The position numbers and the translations under genes are program-made. A stretch of 11,503 nucleotides of DNA from Ruminococcaceae bacterium UBA4306 (GTDB taxonomy: Bacteria; Bacillota; Clostridia; Oscillospirales; Acutalibacteraceae). How positions within the stretch are numbered: position 1 is the first letter of the stretch; each line of letters starts with the position of its first letter. Shown here in pieces: positions 1 to 5,503 of the stretch. The notes under the pieces were generated by a model. It was given only the letters and a program-made list of their open reading frames with translations, was not told where the DNA came from and did no database searches. Where the stretch lies: assembly GCA_002394725.1 (NCBI GenBank), contig DGUQ01000092.1, positions 1-11,503 of the forward strand. The letters run 5' to 3'.

Positions 1-252
1 GCCTTTGTGGAGCTCATGCCCAATCTGGCAGGGCTTGCCGAGCTGCGCGATAACCTGCGTGTGGGCGATACCGCCGCCGTGTACATCAAGAGCATCATTC
101 CGCAGAAAATGAAGATCAAGCTGATCATCATCGATCATTTCGGCGAGCCGCATGTGCCCGTCACACCCGATTATTTCATCACGCACGGTCACATCGAGCG
201 CTTCATCTACTCGCCGCCCGAATGTAACCGCCTGATCGAAACCATATTTTGA
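1..252 (+). CDS. S1 RNA-binding domain protein, C-terminal end (partial)
   Basis: The reading frame is open from the first base of the window and stops with TGA at 250-252, so only the last 83 residues are present. The visible part begins AFVELMPNLAGLAE and continues with VGDTAAVYIKSIIPQKMKIKL. This is the strand pattern of an S1 (OB-fold) RNA-binding domain: a glycine-rich turn followed by a V-x-V-x-I-x-x-I segment. It resembles the C-terminal part of clostridial proteins often labelled 30S ribosomal protein S1-like. S1 domains bind single-stranded RNA, so a role in translation or RNA handling is expected, but the ribosomal label cannot be tested from this fragment. The tail after the domain (about residues 45-83) contains no other motif I recognise. 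The upstream part of the gene lies outside the window. Confidence 0.75.
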   Translation, partial: AFVELMPNLAGLAELRDNLRVGDTAAVYIKSIIPQKMKIKLIIIDHFGEPHVPVTPDYFITHGHIERFIYSPPECNRLIETIF

Positions 253-256
253 ATCG

Positions 257-293
257 GTAGGGGTCGGCGCCGACACGCGTGTCCGACGACCCG
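257..293 (+). repeat. TGTAGGG-type palindromic element, diverged copy
   Basis: The copy begins GTAGGGGTCGGCGCC and ends GTCCGACGACCCG, so the left arm GGGTCGG pairs imperfectly with CCGACGACCC. It begins five bases after the S1-domain stop codon and could act as a weak 3' hairpin for that gene. It shares the GTAGGGG start and CCCG end with other elements in this window. Confidence 0.6.
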
Positions 294-354
294 TGGGAAG
301 TGAGGAGCGGCTATTGTAGGGAAAAGTCAACAACTTAAGCGGAAGCAGTCTTTA

Positions 355-381
355 TTGTAGGGGAGGGGCTTGCTCCTCCCG
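355..381 (+). repeat. TGTAGGG-type palindromic element
   Basis: TTGTAG is followed by an imperfect hairpin in which GGGAGG (361-366) pairs with CCTCCC (375-380) around a GGCTTGCT centre, then G. Its layout (TTGTAGGG, variable GC-rich stem, CTTG-like loop, CCCG) matches the elements at 6411-6437 and 6486-6515. Confidence 0.7.
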
Positions 382-520
382 TTCGCCGCAGGCGATACAG
401 CACGTACACTTCTATCATCGCAAGCGTATGACTTGAATAATAATTCTTTTGTCGTACAGATATAAACAAAAGCTGATTATGCCTTTATAAGCTATATTTA
501 TAATGTACGTTTGATTAATG

Positions 521-542
521 TTGAAAATCATTTGATTTTCAA
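521..542. repeat. 22-bp perfect palindrome
   Basis: TTGAAAATCA (521-530) and TGATTTTCAA (533-542) are exact reverse complements separated by TT. The palindrome lies three bases before an inverted TGTAGGG-type element (545-570). It has no T tract and no adjacent gene start, so it fits a mobile-element end or protein-binding dyad better than a terminator. Confidence 0.65.
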
Positions 543-544
543 TC

Positions 545-570
545 GGGAGCACCAAGGCACTCCCCTACAA
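545..570 (-). repeat. TGTAGGG-type palindromic element, minus orientation
   Basis: Read on the minus strand this is TTGTAGGGGAGTGCC, then TTGGTGCTCCC, with GGGAG and CTCCC as short arms. It faces the 82-bp element that starts at 589, so the two neighbours are in opposite orientation. Confidence 0.6.
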
Positions 571-588
571 ATTCACTGTAACGTTTAT

Positions 589-670
589 TGTAGGGGAGGG
601 GTGCTCCCCGTTGGGGAGACGTCACGAAGTGACAGTGGGGGAGGCGTCTCCGCCGAGGAATGCTTCTCCC
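589..670 (+). repeat. 82-bp structured repeat, copy 1
   Basis: This element starts TGTAGGGGAGGGGTGCTCCC. It contains nested dyads: GGAGAC (615-620) with GTCTCC (646-651), and inside them GTCAC (621-625) with GTGAC (629-633) around a GAA loop. Its reverse complement recurs at 8254-8335 with one difference over 82 bases. The near-identity shows recent spread or strong constraint. The frame open across it, which would encode GETSRSDSGGGVSAEE, is a by-product of the repeat and not a gene. Confidence 0.9.
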
Positions 671-732
671 AAAGGTTTGATAAGATCACTATCTTATGTG
701 AAGATGAAAGCACAACCGCTCATCGTTCTCCG

Positions 733-762
733 TTGACAATATGTGGTATTCCGTGATACAAT
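733..762 (+). promoter_or_regulatory. Sigma-A promoter of rmuC
   Basis: TTGACA (733-738) is a perfect -35 box. An 18-base spacer leads to TACAAT (757-762), five of six matches to the -10 consensus. Transcription would start near 769, giving a leader of about 24 bases before the rmuC start. This is one of the two best vegetative promoters in the window. Confidence 0.75.
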
Positions 763-792
763 ATCCTCAACAACTTGTTATGGGGTGTATTG

Positions 793-2106
793 ATGGAAAT
801 GTATCAGTTTATCATCCTCTGTCTGCTCGCGTTGATCGGGATCATAGCCGTGATCGCCGCGATTGTTATAATTCCAAAAAGGAATCATAACAGCAGTGAG
901 GAGATCGCTCAGCTGCGTGCTGAGATCGAGAAAAACGCGCAGATGACGATGAAGAATACCAACGAAGAGATCGCCGCCCTGCGCACTGAGGTCATCACCT
1001 CGACCCAGAATACCGTCAAGAACATGGGCGAGATGATCGCAACCAATCAGCAGAGCTTTTCGGCTTCTCAAAGCGAGAAGCTCCTCCATTTTGAGGATCG
1101 TCTGAAAACCTTCTCCTTAGAGAATGAGCAGAAGCTGGAGAATATCCGCCGCTCGATGGAGCAGAAGCTCAGCGACATCCGCGACGACAACAACAAGCAG
1201 TTGACTGAGATGCGCACCACCGTTGACGAAAAGCTGCAAAAGACACTCGAAGAGAAGATGAACCGCAGCTTTGCGCTGGTCAGCGAGCGCCTGGAGCAGG
1301 TGTACAAGGGTCTGGGAGAGATGCAGACCCTCGCGGTCGGCGTCGGTGATTTGAAAAAGGTGCTCTCCAATGTCAAAACACGCGGTATTGTCGGTGAGAT
1401 CCAGCTCGGCAATATCCTTGAGGAGATCCTCACACCCGACCAGTACGATACCAATATCGCGACCAAGAAGGGCTCGCGTGAGGTGGTCGAATTCGCGATC
1501 AAGCTCCCGGCGCGTGACGACGGCTTTATCTATCTGCCGATCGACTCCAAGTTCCCCGGCGACAGCTATGCCGCTTTGCGTGACGCGTATGACAGCGGCT
1601 CCAAGGAGGCGGTCGACGCCGCGGCTAAGAACCTGATCAACACCATCCGCCGCGAGGCGAAGGATATCCGCGACAAATATATCGATCCGCCGAATACCAC
1701 CGAATTCGCCGTGATGTTCCTGCCCTTTGAGGGCTTGTACAGCGAGGTGGTCAACCGCGGCATGGTCGAGCTGTTACAGCGCGACTACAAGGTGAATATC
1801 GCAGGGCCTTCCACGATGGCGGCACTGCTCAACTCGATCCAGATGGGCTTCAAGACCCTCGCCGTGCAAAAGCGCAGCGCGGAGGTATGGAACCTTTTGG
1901 GCTCGGTCAAAAAGGAATTCGAGACCTTCAACACTGTGCTTGTCGCGACGCAGACAAAGCTCGATCAGGCGAATAAGGAGCTGGATAAGCTCGTCGGCGT
2001 GCGTACCCGACAGATCACTCGCAAGCTCAGCGCCGTAGAGAGCAACGATACCCCGATCGAGGCGTATTTTTCGAATATAGAAAATAATATTGACGGTGAG
2101 AATTAG
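793..2106 (+). CDS. rmuC: RmuC family DNA recombination protein
   Basis: The 437-residue product has the RmuC layout. Residues 5-27 form a single hydrophobic membrane segment. Residues 34-180 are a long coiled coil. The conserved RmuC domain covers roughly 185-380 and includes GEIQL (201-205), VVEFAIKLP (231-239) and the PD-(D/E)xK-like core PIDSKFP (249-255), with E202, E233, D251 and K253 as likely catalytic residues. RmuC proteins limit recombination between inverted repeats and are thought to be membrane-tethered nucleases; no biochemistry can be read here. The coiled coil opens with a 22-residue duplication (36-57 and 58-79, both starting EEIA-x-LR-x-E). I chose ATG 793 because GGGGTG lies 5 bases upstream; a TTG at 775 is in frame but lacks a ribosome site. 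The gene shares strand and a 64-bp junction with sigG. Confidence 0.92.
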   Translation: MEMYQFIILCLLALIGIIAVIAAIVIIPKRNHNSSEEIAQLRAEIEKNAQMTMKNTNEEIAALRTEVITSTQNTVKNMGEMIATNQQSFSASQSEKLLHFEDRLKTFSLENEQKLENIRRSMEQKLSDIRDDNNKQLTEMRTTVDEKLQKTLEEKMNRSFALVSERLEQVYKGLGEMQTLAVGVGDLKKVLSNVKTRGIVGEIQLGNILEEILTPDQYDTNIATKKGSREVVEFAIKLPARDDGFIYLPIDSKFPGDSYAALRDAYDSGSKEAVDAAAKNLINTIRREAKDIRDKYIDPPNTTEFAVMFLPFEGLYSEVVNRGMVELLQRDYKVNIAGPSTMAALLNSIQMGFKTLAVQKRSAEVWNLLGSVKKEFETFNTVLVATQTKLDQANKELDKLVGVRTRQITRKLSAVESNDTPIEAYFSNIENNIDGEN

Positions 2107-2113
2107 GTTTACA

Positions 2114-2143
2114 GAATGAAATCATCCCTTCGTGACCATACTA
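2114..2143 (+). promoter_or_regulatory. Putative forespore (sigma-G/sigma-F type) promoter of sigG
   Basis: GAATG (2114-2118), an 18-base spacer and CATACTA (2137-2143) match the B. subtilis sigma-G consensus as I remember it (GHATR, 17-18, CATWMTA) at every position. The overlapping GACCATACT (2134-2142), 15 bases after GAATG, also nearly fits the sigma-F -10 pattern GGnnAnAnT. sigG is known to be read by sigma-F and by sigma-G itself. The start point would fall near 2150, giving a leader of about 20 bases. The consensus is AT-rich and short, so chance matches occur; position just upstream of sigG is the main support. Confidence 0.55.
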
Positions 2144-2172
2144 TAGGCAGTATGGAACCGGAGGGATTTTTT
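2124..2172 (+). promoter_or_regulatory. Hairpin pairing with the sigG ribosome-binding site; possible rmuC terminator
   Basis: ATCCCTTCG (2124-2132) pairs with CGGAGGGAT (2159-2167), nine pairs with one G-U. After a 3x3 internal loop, CCATACT (2136-2142) pairs with AGTATGG (2149-2155) around a six-base loop. The outer arm contains the complete sigG Shine-Dalgarno GGAGGG (2160-2165). Six T residues follow at 2167-2172 and overlap the TTG start. In RNA reading through from rmuC the structure could end transcription or hide the ribosome site. An RNA starting near 2150 would lack the left arms and leave the site free. Confidence 0.65.
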
Positions 2173-2953
2173 GCAGTATCATAAGGTCGAACTGTGCGGC
2201 GTGGATACCGCGCGGCTGCCTGTATTGAATGAAGAGCAAAAGCGTGATCTGCTTTTGAAAATGCGTAACGGAACACCCGAGGAACGCAAAAAAGCAAGAG
2301 AAAAGATGATCAACGGTAACCTGCGGCTGGTGCTCAGCGTGATCCAGCGCTTCACCGGCAGGGGAGAAAACCTCGACGATCTCTTTCAGGTCGGGGTCAT
2401 CGGATTGATCAAGGCGATCGATCACTTTGACGTCAGCTTGGATGTGCGCTTCTCCACCTACGGCGTGCCCATGATCATGGGAGAGCTGCGCCGTTATCTG
2501 CGCGACAGCGGCAGTGTGAGGGTGTCGCGTTCCATGCGCGACACCGCCTATCACGCGATGAAGGCAAAGGAGGAGCTGACAGTAAAGCTGAACCGCGAGC
2601 CGACCGTGGAGGAGATCGCCGCCGCGATCGATACCGACAAGGAGAGCGTTGTGCTTGCGCTCGAAGCGATCGTCGAGCCTGTGTCGTTATACGAGCCGGT
2701 CTTTTCCGACGGTGCCGACACCGTCTATGTGATGGATCAGGTGGGGGACAAGAGTGATGACCGCGACTGGCTCGAGGAGATCGCCTTTAAGGAAGCGCTC
2801 AAAAAGCTCAGCGATCGCGAGAAGCGGATCCTCTCCCTGCGCTATTTCCGCGGAAAGACCCAGACCGAGGTCGCCGAGGAGATCGGGATCAGTCAGGCGC
2901 AGGTCAGCCGCATCGAAAAGGGCGCGATCGACAGCATCAAAAGGGAGCTGTAA
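2171..2953 (+). CDS. sigG: RNA polymerase sporulation sigma factor SigG
   Basis: The 260-residue product has the length of SigG and its N-terminal signature, VELCGVDTARLPVL (6-19). Region 2 follows: NGNLRLVLSVIQRF (48-61), the core-binding DDLFQVG (69-75) and the DNA-melting FSTYGVPMIMGELRRYLRD (94-112). Region 3 is about 115-175, and region 4 ends in the helix-turn-helix QTEVAEEIGISQAQVSRIEK (231-250). Asn48 matches the asparagine that, from memory, separates sigma-G (Asn, sensitive to the Gin/CsfB anti-sigma factor) from sigma-F (Glu). SigG drives late gene expression in the forespore, including germination and spore-DNA protection genes. The start is TTG, five bases after GGAGGG, and gives the family length. 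In B. subtilis sigG follows spoIIGA-sigE; here it follows rmuC. A forespore-type promoter and a hairpin on the ribosome site lie just upstream. Confidence 0.95.
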   Translation: MQYHKVELCGVDTARLPVLNEEQKRDLLLKMRNGTPEERKKAREKMINGNLRLVLSVIQRFTGRGENLDDLFQVGVIGLIKAIDHFDVSLDVRFSTYGVPMIMGELRRYLRDSGSVRVSRSMRDTAYHAMKAKEELTVKLNREPTVEEIAAAIDTDKESVVLALEAIVEPVSLYEPVFSDGADTVYVMDQVGDKSDDRDWLEEIAFKEALKKLSDREKRILSLRYFRGKTQTEVAEEIGISQAQVSRIEKGAIDSIKREL

Positions 2954-2962
2954 CGCAGAACA

Positions 2963-3003
2963 CCCGCCCTGTCGAGTGATGACAGGACGGGCGTTGTTTT
3001 TTT
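2963..3003 (+). terminator. Rho-independent terminator of sigG
   Basis: CCCGCCCTGTC (2963-2973) pairs with GACAGGACGGG (2981-2991) with one C-A mismatch around a seven-base loop. A T tract from 2997 to 3003 follows. It lies ten bases after the sigG stop. The converging gene on the other strand ends 24 bases further on and has no equally good T tract in its own direction. Confidence 0.85.
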
Positions 3004-3026
3004 CTTTTTGTGCCGGTCTGTTGTAC

Positions 3027-5150
3027 TTATCTTCTTGCTCCGCTCAGACCCCATGCGAATTCCGCGACTACTTTTCTGGCGTCGTAACCGGTGGTGCAGC
3101 GGTTGTTGCTGCCGCTGTTGCCCCAGTGGTAGGCGATGTCATCGCAGTGACCGCAGAAGTTTTCGACCAAGACGGCAGCGCCTCTGCCGGAGGTGTTGTT
3201 GGTGAAGGTGCAGTTCTTGATGCTGTGAGCATTTCCGTCGATCAAATCGATTCTGATCGCGCCGCCGACGTTTTTGGAGCGGTTGTTGTCAAAGGTGCAT
3301 CTCTCGATGATCTGCGTGTAGTTTTGGCCGCCGCAGCACCAAACAGCGCCCGCCTGATCGTTGGTCGTGTTGCCGGTGAAGGTGCAGTCATAAATCTTGA
3401 GTGCGTTTGCTGCGATCGCACCGCCAGCGCCCTTTGGCCCGTATTGGTTGCTGTTTTCGGAAGTGTTATTTTCAAAGGTACAGTTCTTACAGATCACGCT
3501 TTTGGCGTCGATCGCGCCGCCGCAGCCTTGCATCGCTTTGTTGCCTTTGAAAGTGCAGTTCTCGAAGGTGGGGTAATTGATAGAGGGCAGGTAGAAGGCG
3601 CCGCCGGACACGTCGGACTTGAGATTATTGAACTCAGAGTTGGTGACCTTGATATTTGCAGTGTTGGAAAAGACTTGGATCCTGCCGCAGTTTTCGACCT
3701 TGCATTTGTCCATAACGAGCCACTGACTCTTTGTGGAGCCGGTGTTGAGGTTGATCGCTGCGTTGGCAGTGTTGCGGATCGTCACGCTTCTCAGAGTAAC
3801 GGAATTGAGGTCTCTGTTTATTTCGTCAAAAGCTACCGAGCCGCCGATGATCGTACCGTTCGTGACGATTATGTTCGCCCTGTCGTTCATGGCGAAGATG
3901 ATGGTGTTTTTGTTTGCGGAGCAGTCGAGGGTATGACCGTTGAGGTCGAATCTGACTGTTCTGCCCAGGTCGAGGTGGAATCCGCCGTAGTTGCAAAATC
4001 CATAGTTTGTATCGGAGAGATTGTCGATGTTGAAGCCTTTGTTGGCGTCTGCCTTGACGTCGCCGTTGAGGGTGATGACGTACCTAGTGCTTGCCTTAAA
4101 GGATTGCGCCCATGCTTCGGCAAGGGTGTGGAAGCCCTTGACACATTTGCCGCCAACGGGGGTAAGGATCTCAGCGGTCGCCTGCATGAAGTCGCCGTTG
4201 TTGTTGTTTTCTTCGATAACGCTCTTGTAGATATCGTTGACGGAAGAGAGAGAATCAGTCAGGTCTTTCGCGAAGCTCTCGAAGTAGGCATAGGGTTGCT
4301 CGTTATCGTTTGCCTCGTAGATACCGTTCTTGATCTCATACTCTCTGACCTTGTAAGCCATGTTGTTGAGGGTGAGGATGGTGAAGTAATCGAGCGTGAC
4401 ATTCGCTTCCATGAGCTCGATCTCTTCATTGATGTTGTTGAGGTATTCGAGAAAGTCGGGAGAAGTCGCCCAGTCGTGCGCGGTCTCTTTGTAATTCGCA
4501 AGGATCTTGTTCATGAGGTACTCGGAGGTAACGCGGTAGCCGGAGCGATAATCTGTAGAGGAACGGACGCCTTTGATATAATCTGCCATTCTGTTGAAGT
4601 TCTTCTCCAGAGAGGAGAGGTCGCAGGAGGACTGCGAAAGGATCGTTTTGTAGGTTTTATAGGTGGTGTTGTCGATCACGCCTTCACCGGGGGTGGTGAT
4701 GTTGGCGTCGAACTGTCTGATCTTTCTGACCGCTGCCTGACAGTCGTCGCTGATGCTGTCCGCTTCAAGGCGGAAGTCCTTGGAGTCGATGTTGGAGTTG
4801 ATGAGCCTGAGGTTTTTCATCTCTTCGTCGTGATAGCTCTCAAGTTTATTCGAAAGATTATCGAGCTTATCAAGCACATCTTGGATCGTGGGAGAGTTGT
4901 CGTCTTCGTCGAAAAGCAAGCCGAGAAGAAAGTTGACGCCTTTTTTGAGCACCGTGTTAAAGATGCCTTCTTCGGTGACAGCGTCGATCGCTTTTTCTGC
5001 GCCGTTGGACGCTGCTTCTTTGATAATCCCTTTGTAGTCGATCTCAAGTGCCGAAGCAGATGTTGTCGCACATGCGCTGAACAGGGAAAAAAGTGTAACG
5101 ACAGATAATGCGGTTGCGATGATTCTGGTTTTGATGGTTCTCTTTGTCAT
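3027..5150 (-). CDS. Exported protein: helical N-terminal region plus C-terminal parallel beta-helix
   Basis: I do not recognise a named family for the whole 707-residue protein. Residues 1-34 form an export signal: basic MTKRTIKTR, a hydrophobic core, then ACATTSASA, with cleavage likely before LEIDY; FSAC (24-27) could instead be a weak lipobox. Residues 35-330 are predicted mostly helical, with a hydrophobic stretch GVNFLLGLLF (71-80) and coiled-coil-like runs. From about 355 the protein turns to short strands typical of a right-handed parallel beta-helix. Five CTFxxN motifs (Cys532, 557, 589, 618, 647) alternate with GGA[FI]-like turns (516, 544, 576, 629), as in polymorphic-membrane-protein and pectate-lyase-like folds. 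The last 43 residues are not repetitive. No catalytic residues stand out, so adhesion, glycan binding or a toxin-like role are all open. ATG 5150 is chosen over TTG 5159 because AAGGGG lies nine bases before it. Confidence 0.88.
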   Translation of the reverse strand: MTKRTIKTRIIATALSVVTLFSLFSACATTSASALEIDYKGIIKEAASNGAEKAIDAVTEEGIFNTVLKKGVNFLLGLLFDEDDNSPTIQDVLDKLDNLSNKLESYHDEEMKNLRLINSNIDSKDFRLEADSISDDCQAAVRKIRQFDANITTPGEGVIDNTTYKTYKTILSQSSCDLSSLEKNFNRMADYIKGVRSSTDYRSGYRVTSEYLMNKILANYKETAHDWATSPDFLEYLNNINEEIELMEANVTLDYFTILTLNNMAYKVREYEIKNGIYEANDNEQPYAYFESFAKDLTDSLSSVNDIYKSVIEENNNNGDFMQATAEILTPVGGKCVKGFHTLAEAWAQSFKASTRYVITLNGDVKADANKGFNIDNLSDTNYGFCNYGGFHLDLGRTVRFDLNGHTLDCSANKNTIIFAMNDRANIIVTNGTIIGGSVAFDEINRDLNSVTLRSVTIRNTANAAINLNTGSTKSQWLVMDKCKVENCGRIQVFSNTANIKVTNSEFNNLKSDVSGGAFYLPSINYPTFENCTFKGNKAMQGCGGAIDAKSVICKNCTFENNTSENSNQYGPKGAGGAIAANALKIYDCTFTGNTTNDQAGAVWCCGGQNYTQIIERCTFDNNRSKNVGGAIRIDLIDGNAHSIKNCTFTNNTSGRGAAVLVENFCGHCDDIAYHWGNSGSNNRCTTGYDARKVVAEFAWGLSGARR

Positions 5151-5218
5151 AATGGTCAACCCCTTTTGCAGCTTTAAGATGTCGAGCCGTTCGCTTTATG
5201 GCTCTTGTTTGATTGCAA

Positions 5219-5248
5219 TATTATGATAGCAGAACCGTTCCCTTTTGC
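5219..5248 (-). promoter_or_regulatory. Candidate promoter of the exported protein gene
   Basis: On the minus strand TGCTATCAT (5231-5223) is an extended -10 box (TGnTATAAT with one mismatch) without a good sigma-A -35. The overlapping CATAATA (5225-5219) is a perfect match to the sigma-G -10 consensus as remembered, and GCAAA lies 18 bases upstream, four of five to GHATR. The two readings compete; neither is secure. The leader would be about 60 bases. Confidence 0.4.
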
Positions 5249-5271
5249 CTATATGCAATCGAATGGCAATC

Positions 5272-5317
5272 TGTAGTTTAAGCTACAGTTAAAGCGGAAA
5301 ATGTAAACAAAGTTACA
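5272..5317. promoter_or_regulatory. Two dyad sites, TGTAR-N6-YTACA, 30 bp apart
   Basis: TGTAGTTTAAGCTACA (5272-5287) and TGTAAACAAAGTTACA (5302-5317) share the arms TGTA[GA] and [CT]TACA with a six-base centre. Their starts are exactly 30 bp apart, about three helical turns. A weaker third partner, TGTAGCCCGGCTATGA, starts at 5331. They lie just upstream of the candidate promoter of the exported protein gene, a place that suits an activator or a cooperative repressor. I cannot name the regulator. Confidence 0.5.
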
Positions 5318-5350
5318 AACAAAAGAAAATTGTAGCCCGGCTATGAAGGC

Positions 5351-5380
5351 AAAAAAATGCTCCCCGAGTTGGGGAGCATT
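5351..5380 (-). terminator. Rho-independent terminator of the aquaporin gene
   Basis: AATGCTCCCC (5356-5365) and GGGGAGCATT (5371-5380) form a perfect ten-base stem with a five-base loop. On the minus strand the stem runs straight into seven T residues (plus-strand A 5351-5357). It sits about 125 bases after the aquaporin stop, beyond a GTCAT-ended element. Confidence 0.9.
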
Positions 5381-5402
5381 CTGCATGTTGATAACGTATG
5401 TT

Positions 5403-5482
5403 TGTCATTATGAGCGCAGCGAGGAATCTTAGCTTGTATGCCGCTTGAAGATCCGGAGCGCAGTGTTTCGTTCAGGATGACA
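5403..5482. repeat. 80-bp GTCAT-ended inverted-repeat element (MITE-like)
   Basis: The element starts TGTCATTATGAGCG and ends CGTTCAGGATGACA; 11 of these 14 end bases are inverted complements. The inner parts GCGCAGCGAGGAATCTT and AAGATCCGGAGCGCAG are also related. This is a style of repeat that I remember as common in gut Clostridia (ends like TGTCATTCTGAGCG). It is inserted between the aquaporin stop codon and its terminator, so it is transcribed as part of that mRNA. No transposase is encoded. Confidence 0.75.
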
Positions 5483-5503
5483 TTTTTCTACAGACAAAAA
5501 CAA

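Larger units (their letters stand above)
253..732. other. Repeat-rich intergenic region without a supported gene
   Basis: This 480-base gap holds at least four short palindromic elements (257-293, 355-381, 545-570 and 589-670), a truncated TTGTAGGG start near 314-320, and a 22-bp perfect palindrome at 521-542. An AT-rich patch runs from about 425 to 530 and includes a TATAAT at 499-504, but it has no convincing -35 partner. A frame open across 511-756 has no Shine-Dalgarno and mostly translates repeat sequence, so I do not call it a gene. No terminator with a clear T tract follows the S1-domain gene; the palindromic elements may serve instead. Confidence 0.7.
5151..5503. other. Intergenic region upstream of the exported protein gene
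   Basis: This 353-base gap lies between two minus-strand genes. Reading in their direction of transcription it holds a GTCAT-ended element (5403-5482), a strong terminator for the aquaporin gene (5351-5380), two or three TGTAR-N6-YTACA dyads (5272-5346) and a candidate promoter (5219-5248), then a leader of roughly 60 bases. I see no gene in it. Confidence 0.7.

Noticed and set aside
499-504. TATAAT as a promoter for a small RNA in the first gap
   Set aside because: No -35 box lies at 16-19 bases, and the region is AT-rich enough for a chance match.
511-756. Small plus-strand frame giving GETSRSDSGGGVSAEE
   Set aside because: It runs through the 82-bp repeat and its flanks, starts at TTG without a ribosome site, and the same peptide appears from the second repeat copy. 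It is a translated repeat.
2090-2117. Sigma-A promoter TTGACG-16-CAGAAT for sigG
   Set aside because: The -10 box matches only four of six bases and the spacing is short. The forespore-type site just downstream fits better, both in sequence and in biology.
5070-5081. Lipoprotein signal (FSAC) in the exported protein
   Set aside because: Phe at -3 is unusual for a lipobox, and the following ATTSASA provides a normal signal-peptidase site. It remains possible but is not called.
2754-5108. A 784-codon open frame on the plus strand opposite the exported protein gene
   Set aside because: Its start lies inside sigG in another frame, it has no ribosome site, and it translates to Val/Asp-rich sequence without domains. 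The minus-strand frame has a ribosome site, a signal peptide and beta-helix repeats.
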